A stretch of 64,000 bases of DNA from NCBI RefSeq assembly GCF_009674535.1, contig NZ_WKJK01000007.1, positions 306,738 through 370,737 on the forward strand, in the 5' to 3' direction. A program made the translations under genes and the position numbers. Positions within the stretch are counted from its first letter, which is position 1, and the number at the start of each line of letters is the position of its first letter. Origin of the DNA: Duganella guangzhouensis (GTDB lineage Bacteria; Pseudomonadota; Gammaproteobacteria; Burkholderiales; Burkholderiaceae_D). This document shows, in pieces, positions 54,384 through 62,824 of this stretch. A model generated the notes under the pieces. That model ran no database searches and had not been told where the DNA came from. It worked only from the letters and a program-made list of their open reading frames with translations.

Positions 54384-55879
54384 TGCGCCCTACTCTTCGT
54401 CCCACGCTGTTGTGCGCCACGCTGGCGATGGCGCTGCTGTCCGGCTGCGCCAACCTGGCGCCGACTTACCAGCGCCCCGACGCACCAGTCGCCAATAACT
54501 GGCCGCAAACTGCGACCGCCAACACCAGCGATGCGCCAGCCAGCGCGGGCGCCCCGGCCAACCACGCGGCTGCGGCCGAGGCGCCATTGGCCGTCGTCGC
54601 CGACCAACTGGGCTGGTCCGACTTCATTGCCGACGACCGCCTGCGCCAGGTAGTGGCGCTGTCGCTGGCAAACAACCGCGATCTGCGCGTGGCCGCGCTT
54701 AACATCGACAAGGCCCGCGCCCAGTATCGCGTACAGGACGCCGCCCGCTATCCGGTCATCTCGGTCAGCGGCGGCAGCACGCGTACCCACAGCGCCGGCA
54801 GTACCAGCAGCGACGCCACCGCCACGGTAGGTCTGACCAGCTATGAGCTGGACTTCTTCGGCAAGGCCAAGAACCTGAGCGAAGAAGCGCTGCAAAGCTA
54901 TCTGAATCTGGCCGAGACCAAACGCAGCACGCAAATCAGTCTGGTGGCCGAAGTGGCCACCGCCTGGCTGACGCTGGCCGCCGATCAGGCCCGCCTGGCG
55001 TTGGCGCAGGAGACCCTGGCCAGCCAGCGCCAGACCTATGAACTGCAGCAGGCCAGCCACGATCTGGGCGGCACTTCAGGTCTGACGTTGTCGCAGACTC
55101 AGAGCACAGTCGAATCGGCGCGCGTTGACGTGGCCACCTATCAAACCCAGGTGGCGCAGGACCGCAATGCCTTGACGTTGCTGGTAGGCGCCGCCGTTCC
55201 CGTCTCGCTGCTGCCCGACGCCAGCGCCGGCGCGCCGGATGCCGCCAACGCCAGCGTGCTGGTGGGCGTGACCGGTGATCTGCCATCCAGTGTGCTGCAA
55301 CGCCGGCCAGACGTGCTGGCGGCTGAGCATACGCTGAAATCGGCCAACGCCGATATCGGTGTCGCGCGCGCCGCCTTCTTCCCCAGCATTACGCTGACCG
55401 CCAGCGCCGGCACCGCCAGCAGCGCACTCAGTGGCCTGTTCGCAGCTGGCAGCGGCGCGTGGACTTTTGCGCCGGCCATCAGCCTGCCGATCTTCAACGC
55501 GGGCAGCAATCAGGCCACGCTGGATGCGGCCAAGATCACGCAGCAGATTCAGGTGGCGACGTACGAGAAGACCATACAGACCGCGTTCCAGGAAGTGGCT
55601 GATGCGCTGGCGGCGCGCGCGGTCATGGCGGACAAGCTGGCGGCCCAGCAATCGCTGGTGGCGGCGACCGATCGCAGCTTCCAGCTGTCGACCGCGATGC
55701 AGCGCAACGGTGGCGCCAGTTATCTGGACGTGCTGGATTCACAGCGTTCGCTGTACACCGCGCAGCAGACCGCGATCACGCTGCGGCTGGCCGAGCAGAC
55801 CAACCGCGTCACGCTGTACAAAGTGCTGGGCGGCGGTGCCGATGCGGCAAGCGCGCCACTTCAGGCGTCGAAGCAGTAA
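54380..55879 (+). CDS. RND outer-membrane channel lipoprotein (OprM/NodT family)
   Basis: 499-aa TolC-like lipoprotein: lipobox LSGC (Cys23), Tyr-Gln-Arg-Pro start of mature protein, two repeated OEP domains ([41 protein letters not shown]). Completes the tripartite pump. The last 19 nt overlap the end of the convergent baeR gene. Confidence 0.95.
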   Translation: MMRPTLRPTLLCATLAMALLSGCANLAPTYQRPDAPVANNWPQTATANTSDAPASAGAPANHAAAAEAPLAVVADQLGWSDFIADDRLRQVVALSLANNRDLRVAALNIDKARAQYRVQDAARYPVISVSGGSTRTHSAGSTSSDATATVGLTSYELDFFGKAKNLSEEALQSYLNLAETKRSTQISLVAEVATAWLTLAADQARLALAQETLASQRQTYELQQASHDLGGTSGLTLSQTQSTVESARVDVATYQTQVAQDRNALTLLVGAAVPVSLLPDASAGAPDAANASVLVGVTGDLPSSVLQRRPDVLAAEHTLKSANADIGVARAAFFPSITLTASAGTASSALSGLFAAGSGAWTFAPAISLPIFNAGSNQATLDAAKITQQIQVATYEKTIQTAFQEVADALAARAVMADKLAAQQSLVAATDRSFQLSTAMQRNGGASYLDVLDSQRSLYTAQQTAITLRLAEQTNRVTLYKVLGGGADAASAPLQASKQ

Positions 55880-56550
55880 CCGACGCCGTAGATCGAGCGT
55901 ATCATCTCGCGCTCGCGCGACACCGCGTCCAGCTTGCGGCGCAGGTTCTTGATATGGCTGTCGACCGTGCGGTCGGTCACCACGCGGTCATCCTGATACA
56001 GATTGTTCATCAGCTGATCGCGGCTGAACACCCGCCCCGGCTGCGCGCTCAGGGTTTTCAGCAGCCGGAACTCCACCGGCGTCAGCTCCAGCGGCTGGCC
56101 GGCGAAACTGGCGCTGTAGCGCGCATCGTCGATCACCAGCCCGGCCGGCGTGGCCGGCGCCGCGTCCGGCGGCGCGGTCTGCCACTGCGTGGCGCGACGC
56201 AGTATCGCCTGCACCCGCGCCACCACTTCCTTGGGGCTGAACGGCTTGCAGATATAGTCGTCCGCGCCCAGCTGCAATCCCAGCAGACGATCCACCTCCT
56301 CCACCTTGGCCGTCAACATGATGACCGGCACATAGCTGAACGTGCGCAGCTCGCGGCAGATGTCGGCGCCGTCGCGTCCCGGCAGCATCAAATCCAACAG
56401 CACCAGGTCCGGCATGGCCGCGCGCACCGCAGGCAGCACTTCCAGCCCATTGGCGATGTGACGCGTCTGGAAGCCGGAGGCGTGCAGATAATCCTGCATC
56501 AGCGCCGCCAGCTTGGGTTCATCCTCGACGATCAACACGGTTTGGCTCAT
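55861..56550 (-). CDS. baeR: BaeR-like response regulator
   Basis: 229-aa OmpR-family regulator. Receiver: VEDE acidic pocket, phospho-Asp53 ([11 protein letters not shown]), Thr/Lys switches ([13 protein letters not shown]). Output: winged helix with [20 protein letters not shown] (the string strongly recalls BaeR). BaeR controls RND pump genes in enterobacteria; here it is convergent with such an operon, so local control is likely. Overlaps its kinase gene by 4 nt. Confidence 0.92.
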   Translation of the reverse strand: MSQTVLIVEDEPKLAALMQDYLHASGFQTRHIANGLEVLPAVRAAMPDLVLLDLMLPGRDGADICRELRTFSYVPVIMLTAKVEEVDRLLGLQLGADDYICKPFSPKEVVARVQAILRRATQWQTAPPDAAPATPAGLVIDDARYSASFAGQPLELTPVEFRLLKTLSAQPGRVFSRDQLMNNLYQDDRVVTDRTVDSHIKNLRRKLDAVSREREMIRSIYGVGYCFDA

Positions 56551-58001
56551 GCGGCGCCTCCTTCGTGCGCGGCGGATGCGGGGCGGCGCGCCAGCGGCAA
56601 GGTCACGCTGATGCAGATGCCGCCCAGCGGCGACGCCTGCGCCGTGATGCGGCCCTGATGCGCTTCCACGATATTGCGGCTGATCGCCAGTCCCAGCCCG
56701 GCGCCGCCGGTGCTGCGGTTGCGCGATGGGTCGGCGCGGTAGAAGCGCTCGAACATCAGCGCCAGTTGGTGGTCCGGCACACCGGGCTTGCTGTCGCTGA
56801 AGTCCAGCTGCAACTGGCCGCCGGCCACGGTCGCGGTCACGCGCAACTCGCCGCCGGCATCGGTATAGCGCAGCGAATTTTCCAGCAGGTTATTGAACAG
56901 TTGACGCAAGCGGTCGGCATCGCCCTCGCACTCCGGCTGCTCGCCGGCTGTAAGGCTGACGCGGATCTCGCGCGCCGAAAAGCGCGGCTCAAACGCGGAC
57001 AGCAGCACCCGCAGCAGCTCCACCACATTCAGCGGCTGCATGCGGTAACTGAGCGCGCCGGCATCGGCCAGCGACAGCGCATACAAATCGTCAACCAGCT
57101 TGCCCAGCGTCGCCACTTCCGCCTTCAGCGACTGCACGCCCGCCATCGACAGCGGCCGCACGCCATCTTCGATCGCCTCCAGCTCACCGCGCAGCACCGC
57201 CAGCGGCGTGCGCAGCTCGTGCGACACATCGCTCATGAAATCGCGCCGCAGCGATTCGTTCTTATCCAACGTCAGCGCCAGCTGGTTGAAGTCCTGCGCC
57301 AGCTCGCCCAGTTCATCCTGCGCGCCGGGCGCCACCCGCGTGCTGTAATCGCCGGACGCCAACCGGTGCGTGGCCGCCGCCAGCCGCTTGACCGGCGCCA
57401 GTATCATGCGCGACAACAGCCAGCCGGCCACCGCCGCCAGCGCGATGCCGATCGCGGCGATGATCCAGTTAGCCTGCTGCTGCTGTTGCTGGAAGCGTTT
57501 GCCGGCGCCGGTGGTCACTTCCTGAAACGGCATCAGCGCCACCCAACCCACCGTCGCGCCATTGACGCTGATCGGGTGAAAAGCGGCGAAAGAACTGATC
57601 AGCGGATTGCCGATCACCAGCCGGCGCTGCGCATCGAGCAGGCTGACCCGCATATTCAGGCCGGTCAGGTCGGCTTCGACCACCCGCCGGCGCGGCTGCG
57701 GCAGACCGTTGTCCGGCTGCTCCGGCGCACTGTCCGGCTCCAGCAGCGAAAACCAGGCGCGCGGATTGTCGCGTAAAAAATTCCAGGTGCCGTGTTCGAG
57801 ATAGGCTTTGCTCAGCGTCGGCTGCAGCGAGGCGATGCGCTGCGCTTCCTGCTCGTTCAGATAACCGATGAAACCACGGCCAAAGCTGGCCATCGACGCC
57901 ACCGTCATCGCCACCGCGATCACCGCGCAGCACAGCAGGATGGCCAGGAACAGCTTGGAGGTGATCCGCAAGCGGAAAATGGAGGGCTTGGATGGGTTCA
58001 T
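56547..58001 (-). CDS. baeS: BaeS-like sensor histidine kinase
   Basis: 484-aa kinase: TM helix about 15-40, periplasmic sensor with [15 protein letters not shown] typical of BaeS, second TM about 178-200, HAMP, HisKA with His261 ([13 protein letters not shown]), HATPase with [11 protein letters not shown] and GLGLAIS. A Gln run of six (171-176) precedes TM2. ATG 58001 is 7 nt after the diguanylate cyclase stop; an alternative start at 58037 would overlap that gene. Confidence 0.92.
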   Translation of the reverse strand: MNPSKPSIFRLRITSKLFLAILLCCAVIAVAMTVASMASFGRGFIGYLNEQEAQRIASLQPTLSKAYLEHGTWNFLRDNPRAWFSLLEPDSAPEQPDNGLPQPRRRVVEADLTGLNMRVSLLDAQRRLVIGNPLISSFAAFHPISVNGATVGWVALMPFQEVTTGAGKRFQQQQQQANWIIAAIGIALAAVAGWLLSRMILAPVKRLAAATHRLASGDYSTRVAPGAQDELGELAQDFNQLALTLDKNESLRRDFMSDVSHELRTPLAVLRGELEAIEDGVRPLSMAGVQSLKAEVATLGKLVDDLYALSLADAGALSYRMQPLNVVELLRVLLSAFEPRFSAREIRVSLTAGEQPECEGDADRLRQLFNNLLENSLRYTDAGGELRVTATVAGGQLQLDFSDSKPGVPDHQLALMFERFYRADPSRNRSTGGAGLGLAISRNIVEAHQGRITAQASPLGGICISVTLPLARRPASAAHEGGAA

Positions 58002-58008
58002 CAAGCCA

Positions 58009-59580
58009 TTATAGTTGCTCTGCCTTGCAGGGCTCACTGGCCGGCGCGCGCACCGTGCCGGCGCGGACGCAGTTGCGGCTGGCGGCCTTGGCGGCGTACA
58101 GGCCGGCGTCGGCGGCTTCCACCAGCGCGCGCGGCGGCGCCGCTTGCGCCGCTTCGATCACGGCGATGCCGACGCTGATGGTGACGATGCCTTCCGGATG
58201 GCCGCAATGCGGCAGCCGCGCCTCGGCCACCGCGCGCCGTGCCGCTTCGGCCACCACCTGGGCGCCGTCGGCGCCGGTGTTCGGCATCAGGATCGCGAAC
58301 TCTTCGCCGCCAAAACGCGCCACCAGATCGGCCGGACGGTTGACGGTGTGCGTCAGCTCCCTGGCGATCGCGCGCAGGCAATCGTCACCGGCGGCGTGGC
58401 CGTAGTGGTCGTTGTAGCGCTTGAAGAAATCGACGTCGATCATGGCCAGCGCCAGCGGCGTGCGCTCGCGCACCGCGCGCGCGGTTTCAATCGCCAGCAG
58501 TTCGTCCAGGTGGCGCCGGTTGTGCACCCCGGTCAGGCCATCGGTGTGCGCCTGCCGGTCCAGTTCCTGGTTGCGCAGCTCCAGCTCCGCGTGCGCGCGC
58601 CGCAGCGACTCCTCCAGTTCCTCGCGCGCGCGCAGTTGCATCAACAGGCCGGCCACCATGGCGTAGATCACCGCCAGCATGCCCAGCAGCGCGGCGGTTT
58701 CCTGCAGCGTCACCGTCCACCAGTCGGCAAACAGCTCCTCCTTGGCCAGTCCGACCGCGACGAACAGCGGATAGGCCGCCAGCCGGCGATAGCTGAACAG
58801 GCGCAGGGTCTGATCGAAGGTGGAGCGCAACATCACCGTGTCGTGCTGCGCCGGGTGCGCCTGCATGTGACGGTAGATCGGCCGGTCGCTGATATTGCTG
58901 CCGCTGGTGTCGATCGCGGCCGGCAGGCGCGCCACCACCGTGCCGTCGCTGCGCGCCAGCAGCAGCAAGCCACGCTGGCCGATGTTGAACTGCTGGTAGT
59001 AGCGCAGGAAATAGCGCGCCGGGATGGTGGCCAGCACCACGCCGTCGAAGCGGCCATCGGCGGTGTTCAGGCGGCGCGACAGCGTCAGCACCCATTCGCC
59101 GGACGAGCGACTGAGCACCGGGCCGTCAACGTGGGGCAAGTCGTCGGCGTGGGCGCGGTGGTAGAGGAAATAGGCGCGGTCGTGGTTGCTGGGCGGCTGG
59201 TCGTTGAGGCTGGCGGTGCTGACCAGCCAGTTGCCGGCGCTGTCGTAGACGAACAAGCCTTGCAGCGCCGGATGGTTGCCCAGCCGCGTCATCATGTAGC
59301 GGCGCAGGCGTTCGCCGCCGGGGCCGCTGGTACCGTCGATCATCACCCGCTCGACCAGGCCATCGAGCAAGCCGGATAGCATCTGCAGGGTTTCGGCGGC
59401 ATGCTCGCTGGTGGCCTGGGCGATGTTTTCGGTGGCGGTGCGGCCGGTTTTAAGTTCGCTGTCCCAGGCAAGGCGGCGGCTCCAGATTTCTATGCTGGCG
59501 ATCACCACCGTAATGAAAAGCACAAAGCAGACCGCCCACACAGTGGGCCGCTTGCGCTGTTCCAGCCAAGACCACGACAT
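58009..59580 (-). CDS. membrane diguanylate cyclase with Cache-type sensor
   Basis: 523-aa enzyme making c-di-GMP. TM1 about 15-33, periplasmic dCache-like sensor about 42-285 (GLFVYDSAGNWLVS, DRAYFLYHRA, GEWVLTLSRR), TM2 about 295-315, short coiled coil, GGDEF domain with active-site GGEEF at 424-428 and intact inhibitory RxxD at 415-418. Predicted active and product-inhibited. Directly upstream of baeS on the same strand, suggesting a three-gene operon. Confidence 0.93.
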   Translation of the reverse strand: MSWSWLEQRKRPTVWAVCFVLFITVVIASIEIWSRRLAWDSELKTGRTATENIAQATSEHAAETLQMLSGLLDGLVERVMIDGTSGPGGERLRRYMMTRLGNHPALQGLFVYDSAGNWLVSTASLNDQPPSNHDRAYFLYHRAHADDLPHVDGPVLSRSSGEWVLTLSRRLNTADGRFDGVVLATIPARYFLRYYQQFNIGQRGLLLLARSDGTVVARLPAAIDTSGSNISDRPIYRHMQAHPAQHDTVMLRSTFDQTLRLFSYRRLAAYPLFVAVGLAKEELFADWWTVTLQETAALLGMLAVIYAMVAGLLMQLRAREELEESLRRAHAELELRNQELDRQAHTDGLTGVHNRRHLDELLAIETARAVRERTPLALAMIDVDFFKRYNDHYGHAAGDDCLRAIARELTHTVNRPADLVARFGGEEFAILMPNTGADGAQVVAEAARRAVAEARLPHCGHPEGIVTISVGIAVIEAAQAAPPRALVEAADAGLYAAKAASRNCVRAGTVRAPASEPCKAEQL

Positions 59581-59781
59581 GCCATCTCCCCGTCGGCAAC
59601 GCAGTTGCGCCTATACAAGCATAGCACTGAAGCCGTGCGGCCGGAACCGTTGCGCGCGCGATTTGGTACACCTGTATTTTATTAACCTATTTTTCCATCA
59701 CGTTTACCGTACACATGTCATATCACGGTCATAAACACGGCCTAAGATCACGCCTTCCATTTCAGACAAAATGAGGAATCC

Positions 59782-60732
59782 ATGAACCACCGCCTGCTGC
59801 TGGGTGCCGGTTTGGCCGTTTGCGCCAGCCCCGCCTTCGCCCTGAATATTCTGCTGACCAACGATGATGGCCTGACCAGCAACCTCAAGGCGCTGTACGA
59901 TGAACTGAAATCCAACGGTCACTCGGTGATCGTGTCGGTGCCGTGCACCGGCCAGAGCGGCCGCTCCGGCGCCATCGTGATGTACAGCACCTCCACCATC
60001 ATCGCCGACAACGATAAGACCCAGATCGAGGCCGAGGGCGGTTGCCACAACGGCGCCGCCGTCACCGGCGCGCCGGCGGTCGGTCCGTTCACCAAGAGCG
60101 GTTATACCGGCGGCGATTTCAATTACGTGCACGGCACGCCGGTGATGGCCACCATGTATGGCCTGGATGTGCTGGCGACGGCGCGCTGGGGCAAGGCGCC
60201 GGATCTGGTGCTGTCCGGCCCCAACGAGGGCCAGAACGTCGGCAAGCTGGTGATCAATTCCGGCACCATCGGCAACGCCCAGTTCGCGGCCGGCCGTGGC
60301 ATTCCGGCCATCGCGCTCAGCGCCGGCAACGACACCGTCGACAACACCAGCCTGGCCAACGCCAATTCGAAGATCGTCGCCCAGCTGACCACCAAGCTGC
60401 TGAGCGCGCTGCAGGCCAAGGCCGGTACTTCGGCGCTGCTGCCGACCGGTCTGGCGCTGAACGTCAATTTCCCGACCGGCTCCACCACCAGCACCGCCTG
60501 GGCCTTCTCGCGCCAGGGCACCTACGATATCTATAGCCTGAAATTCACCAGCGCGGCGCCATGGGGCATCACCGCTGCGGTGGGTGGCACGCCAACCGCC
60601 GATCAGGCGGAAGACGAGGCGGTGGTGTACAACAAGAAGGTGGCGGTGACCGCGATGCAGGTCGGCTACGAGCAGCGTCCAGCCGGCCAGCAGTGGCTGC
60701 GCCTGCGTCTGCGTGATCTGTTTGCCCAGTGA
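59782..60732 (+). CDS. surE: exported SurE-like acid phosphatase/nucleotidase
   Basis: 316-aa SurE-fold phosphatase with a Sec signal (cut after ASPAFA, residue 20). Metal-binding Asp28-Asp29 (LTNDDG), SGRSG loop, HGTPVMATMYGL and SGPNEGQNVG (equivalent to the SGxNxGxN motif) are present. Cytosolic SurE is ~250 aa without a signal; this is the longer exported type, likely scavenging phosphate from nucleotides. GAGGA site before ATG. Its stop lies 9 nt before the start of the next gene. Confidence 0.87.
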   Translation: MNHRLLLGAGLAVCASPAFALNILLTNDDGLTSNLKALYDELKSNGHSVIVSVPCTGQSGRSGAIVMYSTSTIIADNDKTQIEAEGGCHNGAAVTGAPAVGPFTKSGYTGGDFNYVHGTPVMATMYGLDVLATARWGKAPDLVLSGPNEGQNVGKLVINSGTIGNAQFAAGRGIPAIALSAGNDTVDNTSLANANSKIVAQLTTKLLSALQAKAGTSALLPTGLALNVNFPTGSTTSTAWAFSRQGTYDIYSLKFTSAAPWGITAAVGGTPTADQAEDEAVVYNKKVAVTAMQVGYEQRPAGQQWLRLRLRDLFAQ

Positions 60733-60740
60733 GCCGCGCC

Positions 60741-61385
60741 ATGAAACGACATCTTTCTACCCTGGCGGCGGCGGCCGCGCTGGCGGCGCTGGCGGCCTGC
60801 GGCAGCAGCAGCGACAGCACCGACAGCACGCCCAAGACCAGCGTCACCGATCTGGCGGCTGGCGTGTACGCGGTCAGCATCGGCGATACGGCCAGCCCGG
60901 TCGAGGGCAAGTACTATGCGGCGGCCGATGGCAGCCGGCTGGTGGTGTTCAACAATTCATCGCAGCAGGCGTCGCAGGTGTTCAGCCGCGCCGCCGGCGC
61001 CAGCTGGCTGGCGATACCGGCCACCGGCGGCGACAGCGCGGTCACGCTCAACAACAACGTCAGCCTGACCAGCAAGACGCTGGCGGTGGCCGATTATGCG
61101 CGCAGCTATACGCTGCGTTTGAGCGGCGGCACGGCGGCGGCCTTTACCATCGGCAGCGGCGGCGATATCACGGCCGGCAGCACGGCTTGTAAAGTGTCCG
61201 GCAAGGTGACGGCCGGCACGCTGCCGAACACTTTGGCGCTGGCCTTGACCACGTCGGGCTGCGGCGATCTGCCGGCGCAGTCGAGCGGGGTGCTGCTGGT
61301 CGACAGCGACTACGCGCCGGCGACCTTCCGTCTGCTGACCTACAGCGGCAGCGCGCTGGTCGATCTGTGGGCTTACGCCGAGTGA
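60741..61385 (+). CDS. small lipoprotein of unknown function
   Basis: 214 aa from ATG 60741 (a GTG at 60729 overlapping the SurE stop is also possible). Signal with lipobox LAAC, Ser/Asp/Thr-rich spacer, then a Gly/Ala/Ser/Thr-rich beta-type domain with two Cys near CKVSG and SGCGDLP that could form a disulphide. I do not recognise the family. Translationally close to the exported SurE, so possibly its partner. Its end overlaps the convergent TetR-like gene by 13 nt. Confidence 0.75.
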   Translation: MKRHLSTLAAAAALAALAACGSSSDSTDSTPKTSVTDLAAGVYAVSIGDTASPVEGKYYAAADGSRLVVFNNSSQQASQVFSRAAGASWLAIPATGGDSAVTLNNNVSLTSKTLAVADYARSYTLRLSGGTAAAFTIGSGGDITAGSTACKVSGKVTAGTLPNTLALALTTSGCGDLPAQSSGVLLVDSDYAPATFRLLTYSGSALVDLWAYAE

Positions 61386-62686
61386 GTTTGCGCTAACCAG
61401 CGCGCGGCCGCGCCAAACGCCGTGGCGACCGTTTGTTCGGACGCCTCGCCGGGCGGTTCGGTGTTGGTCAGGCCCAGCAGGCCGAGCGACACGACCTGGG
61501 CGCACAGGGCGTCGATGCCTTGTGCGTCCGGCAGGTATTTGCGGAATACTTTGACCAGGTTGCCGCCACGGCGGCTGCGCATGCTGAGGGTGCGGCTGGC
61601 CAGTTCGGGCATGCGGGTGGCGGCCAGCGCCACCGCGAAGCTGGCGCGCGCCAAGTCCAGTTTTTTTCCTTGGTTTTCGCTGCGGCTGCGCTGCAAGGTG
61701 TCGAGGTCGTCGGCGTCCATCGCGGCCAGGATGTGGGCTATGATGGACTCCAGGCCGGCGCTGACCAGTTCGTGCTGGGTGGGATAGCGGTAGCTCAGCG
61801 TGGTGTGCGGAATGCCGATGTCGGCCGCCACCGCGCGGTGGGTGACGCCGTTGACGCCCTGCGCCGCCAGCCGCATGCCGCTGGCGCGCGCGGCCTCGGC
61901 TGACCAGTCGGCTGCCGGCGCCGGCGCCGGGACGGCGTGGTCATAACTCATTTGCTGTTGTAGCACGCCAAACAGCGCGGCGTCGCTGTTGTCGTTGGCG
62001 GCGGCCAGGCCGCCGGCGCACAGGCGACGCAGGCACAGCCGGCGCAACAGGCGGTAGCTGGGCTGGCCGTTCAGCGCCATGCTGTAGGCCAGTTCGGCGA
62101 TGACGTAACCTTGCCACCAGCCGCTGGCCGTCAGCAATGGCGACAGGCCGGCCTGCGCTGCGAAGGCTTGCCAGAACGCGCTTCTGGCTTGCGACCAGGT
62201 GGCGAACGCCGGCGCCAAGGTGGCGTCCCAGCTGCAGGCGTGCAGTATTTCCAGATACAGCAGCGAAACGGCGCGCTGGCGCGTGGCCAGGTCGTCGAGG
62301 ATGGCTTCGGCCAGCTCGGCGGCGATGATGGGCGAGAGCGGGCACGGCGTGGCGGTGGCTTGGGGAAGCGGCGCGGCAGCGGCCGTGCCAGGCGCGCCGG
62401 CTGCGCCAGGCGTGGCTGACGTGGTGAGCGTGGTGAGCGTGGCGTGCCAGCCGTCCAGCAGCGCGCGCTCCTGCGCGCTGGCCGCGCGGCAGACGGCGGC
62501 CATGACGTCGATCCGCGCGCCGTAGTGGTTGCTCAGCACCGTCACCGAGACGCCCAGCGCTTCGGCCAGTGGCCGCAGGGTCAGTCCGGCCAGGCCGTCG
62601 CGCTGGACGATGGCGCAGGCGGCCGTCAGCAAGGCCTCGTCGGACGGCGCTTTGCGGGATTTTCTGGCGGGGGATGGCTGGGTCAA
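61373..62686 (-). CDS. tandem (double) TetR-family regulator
   Basis: 437 aa, about twice a normal TetR protein. First HTH at about 16-60 (GLTLRPLAEALGVSVTVLSNHY), followed by a regulatory half; second HTH at about 265-310 (GVTHRAVAADIGIPHTTLSYRYP), followed by a second regulatory half. An Ala/Pro/Thr-rich linker lies at 90-115. It likely works as an internal pseudo-dimer. The only in-frame start after an upstream stop is TTG at 62686 with no clear ribosome site. Ligand unknown. Confidence 0.82.
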   Translation of the reverse strand: MTQPSPARKSRKAPSDEALLTAACAIVQRDGLAGLTLRPLAEALGVSVTVLSNHYGARIDVMAAVCRAASAQERALLDGWHATLTTLTTSATPGAAGAPGTAAAAPLPQATATPCPLSPIIAAELAEAILDDLATRQRAVSLLYLEILHACSWDATLAPAFATWSQARSAFWQAFAAQAGLSPLLTASGWWQGYVIAELAYSMALNGQPSYRLLRRLCLRRLCAGGLAAANDNSDAALFGVLQQQMSYDHAVPAPAPAADWSAEAARASGMRLAAQGVNGVTHRAVAADIGIPHTTLSYRYPTQHELVSAGLESIIAHILAAMDADDLDTLQRSRSENQGKKLDLARASFAVALAATRMPELASRTLSMRSRRGGNLVKVFRKYLPDAQGIDALCAQVVSLGLLGLTNTEPPGEASEQTVATAFGAAARWLAQTHSA

Positions 62687-62718
62687 TGGCTACTCATGGC
62701 GATCGCTGCAACCCGGCG

Positions 62719-62724
62719 ATTGTA
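62719..62724 (-). promoter_or_regulatory. possible -10 box for the double TetR gene
   Basis: TACAAT on the minus strand, 33 nt upstream of the TTG start. No good -35 is visible. Listed because it is the only AT-rich hexamer in a very GC-rich 138-bp gap. Confidence 0.3.
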
Positions 62725-62824
62725 GTGCATTTTGCGGCGATGCAGGCCGGGCGGCGCTCGGGCCGGGTGGTCGCGCGCCCGCCATCACGGGCTGCGGCCG
62801 CCCTGCCGCCCTGCCGCCACGCTG

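Noticed and set aside
54380..55879. TolC-family secretion channel for protein export
   Set aside because: Lipobox, length and operon position after AcrA/AcrB-like genes fit the RND efflux channel instead.
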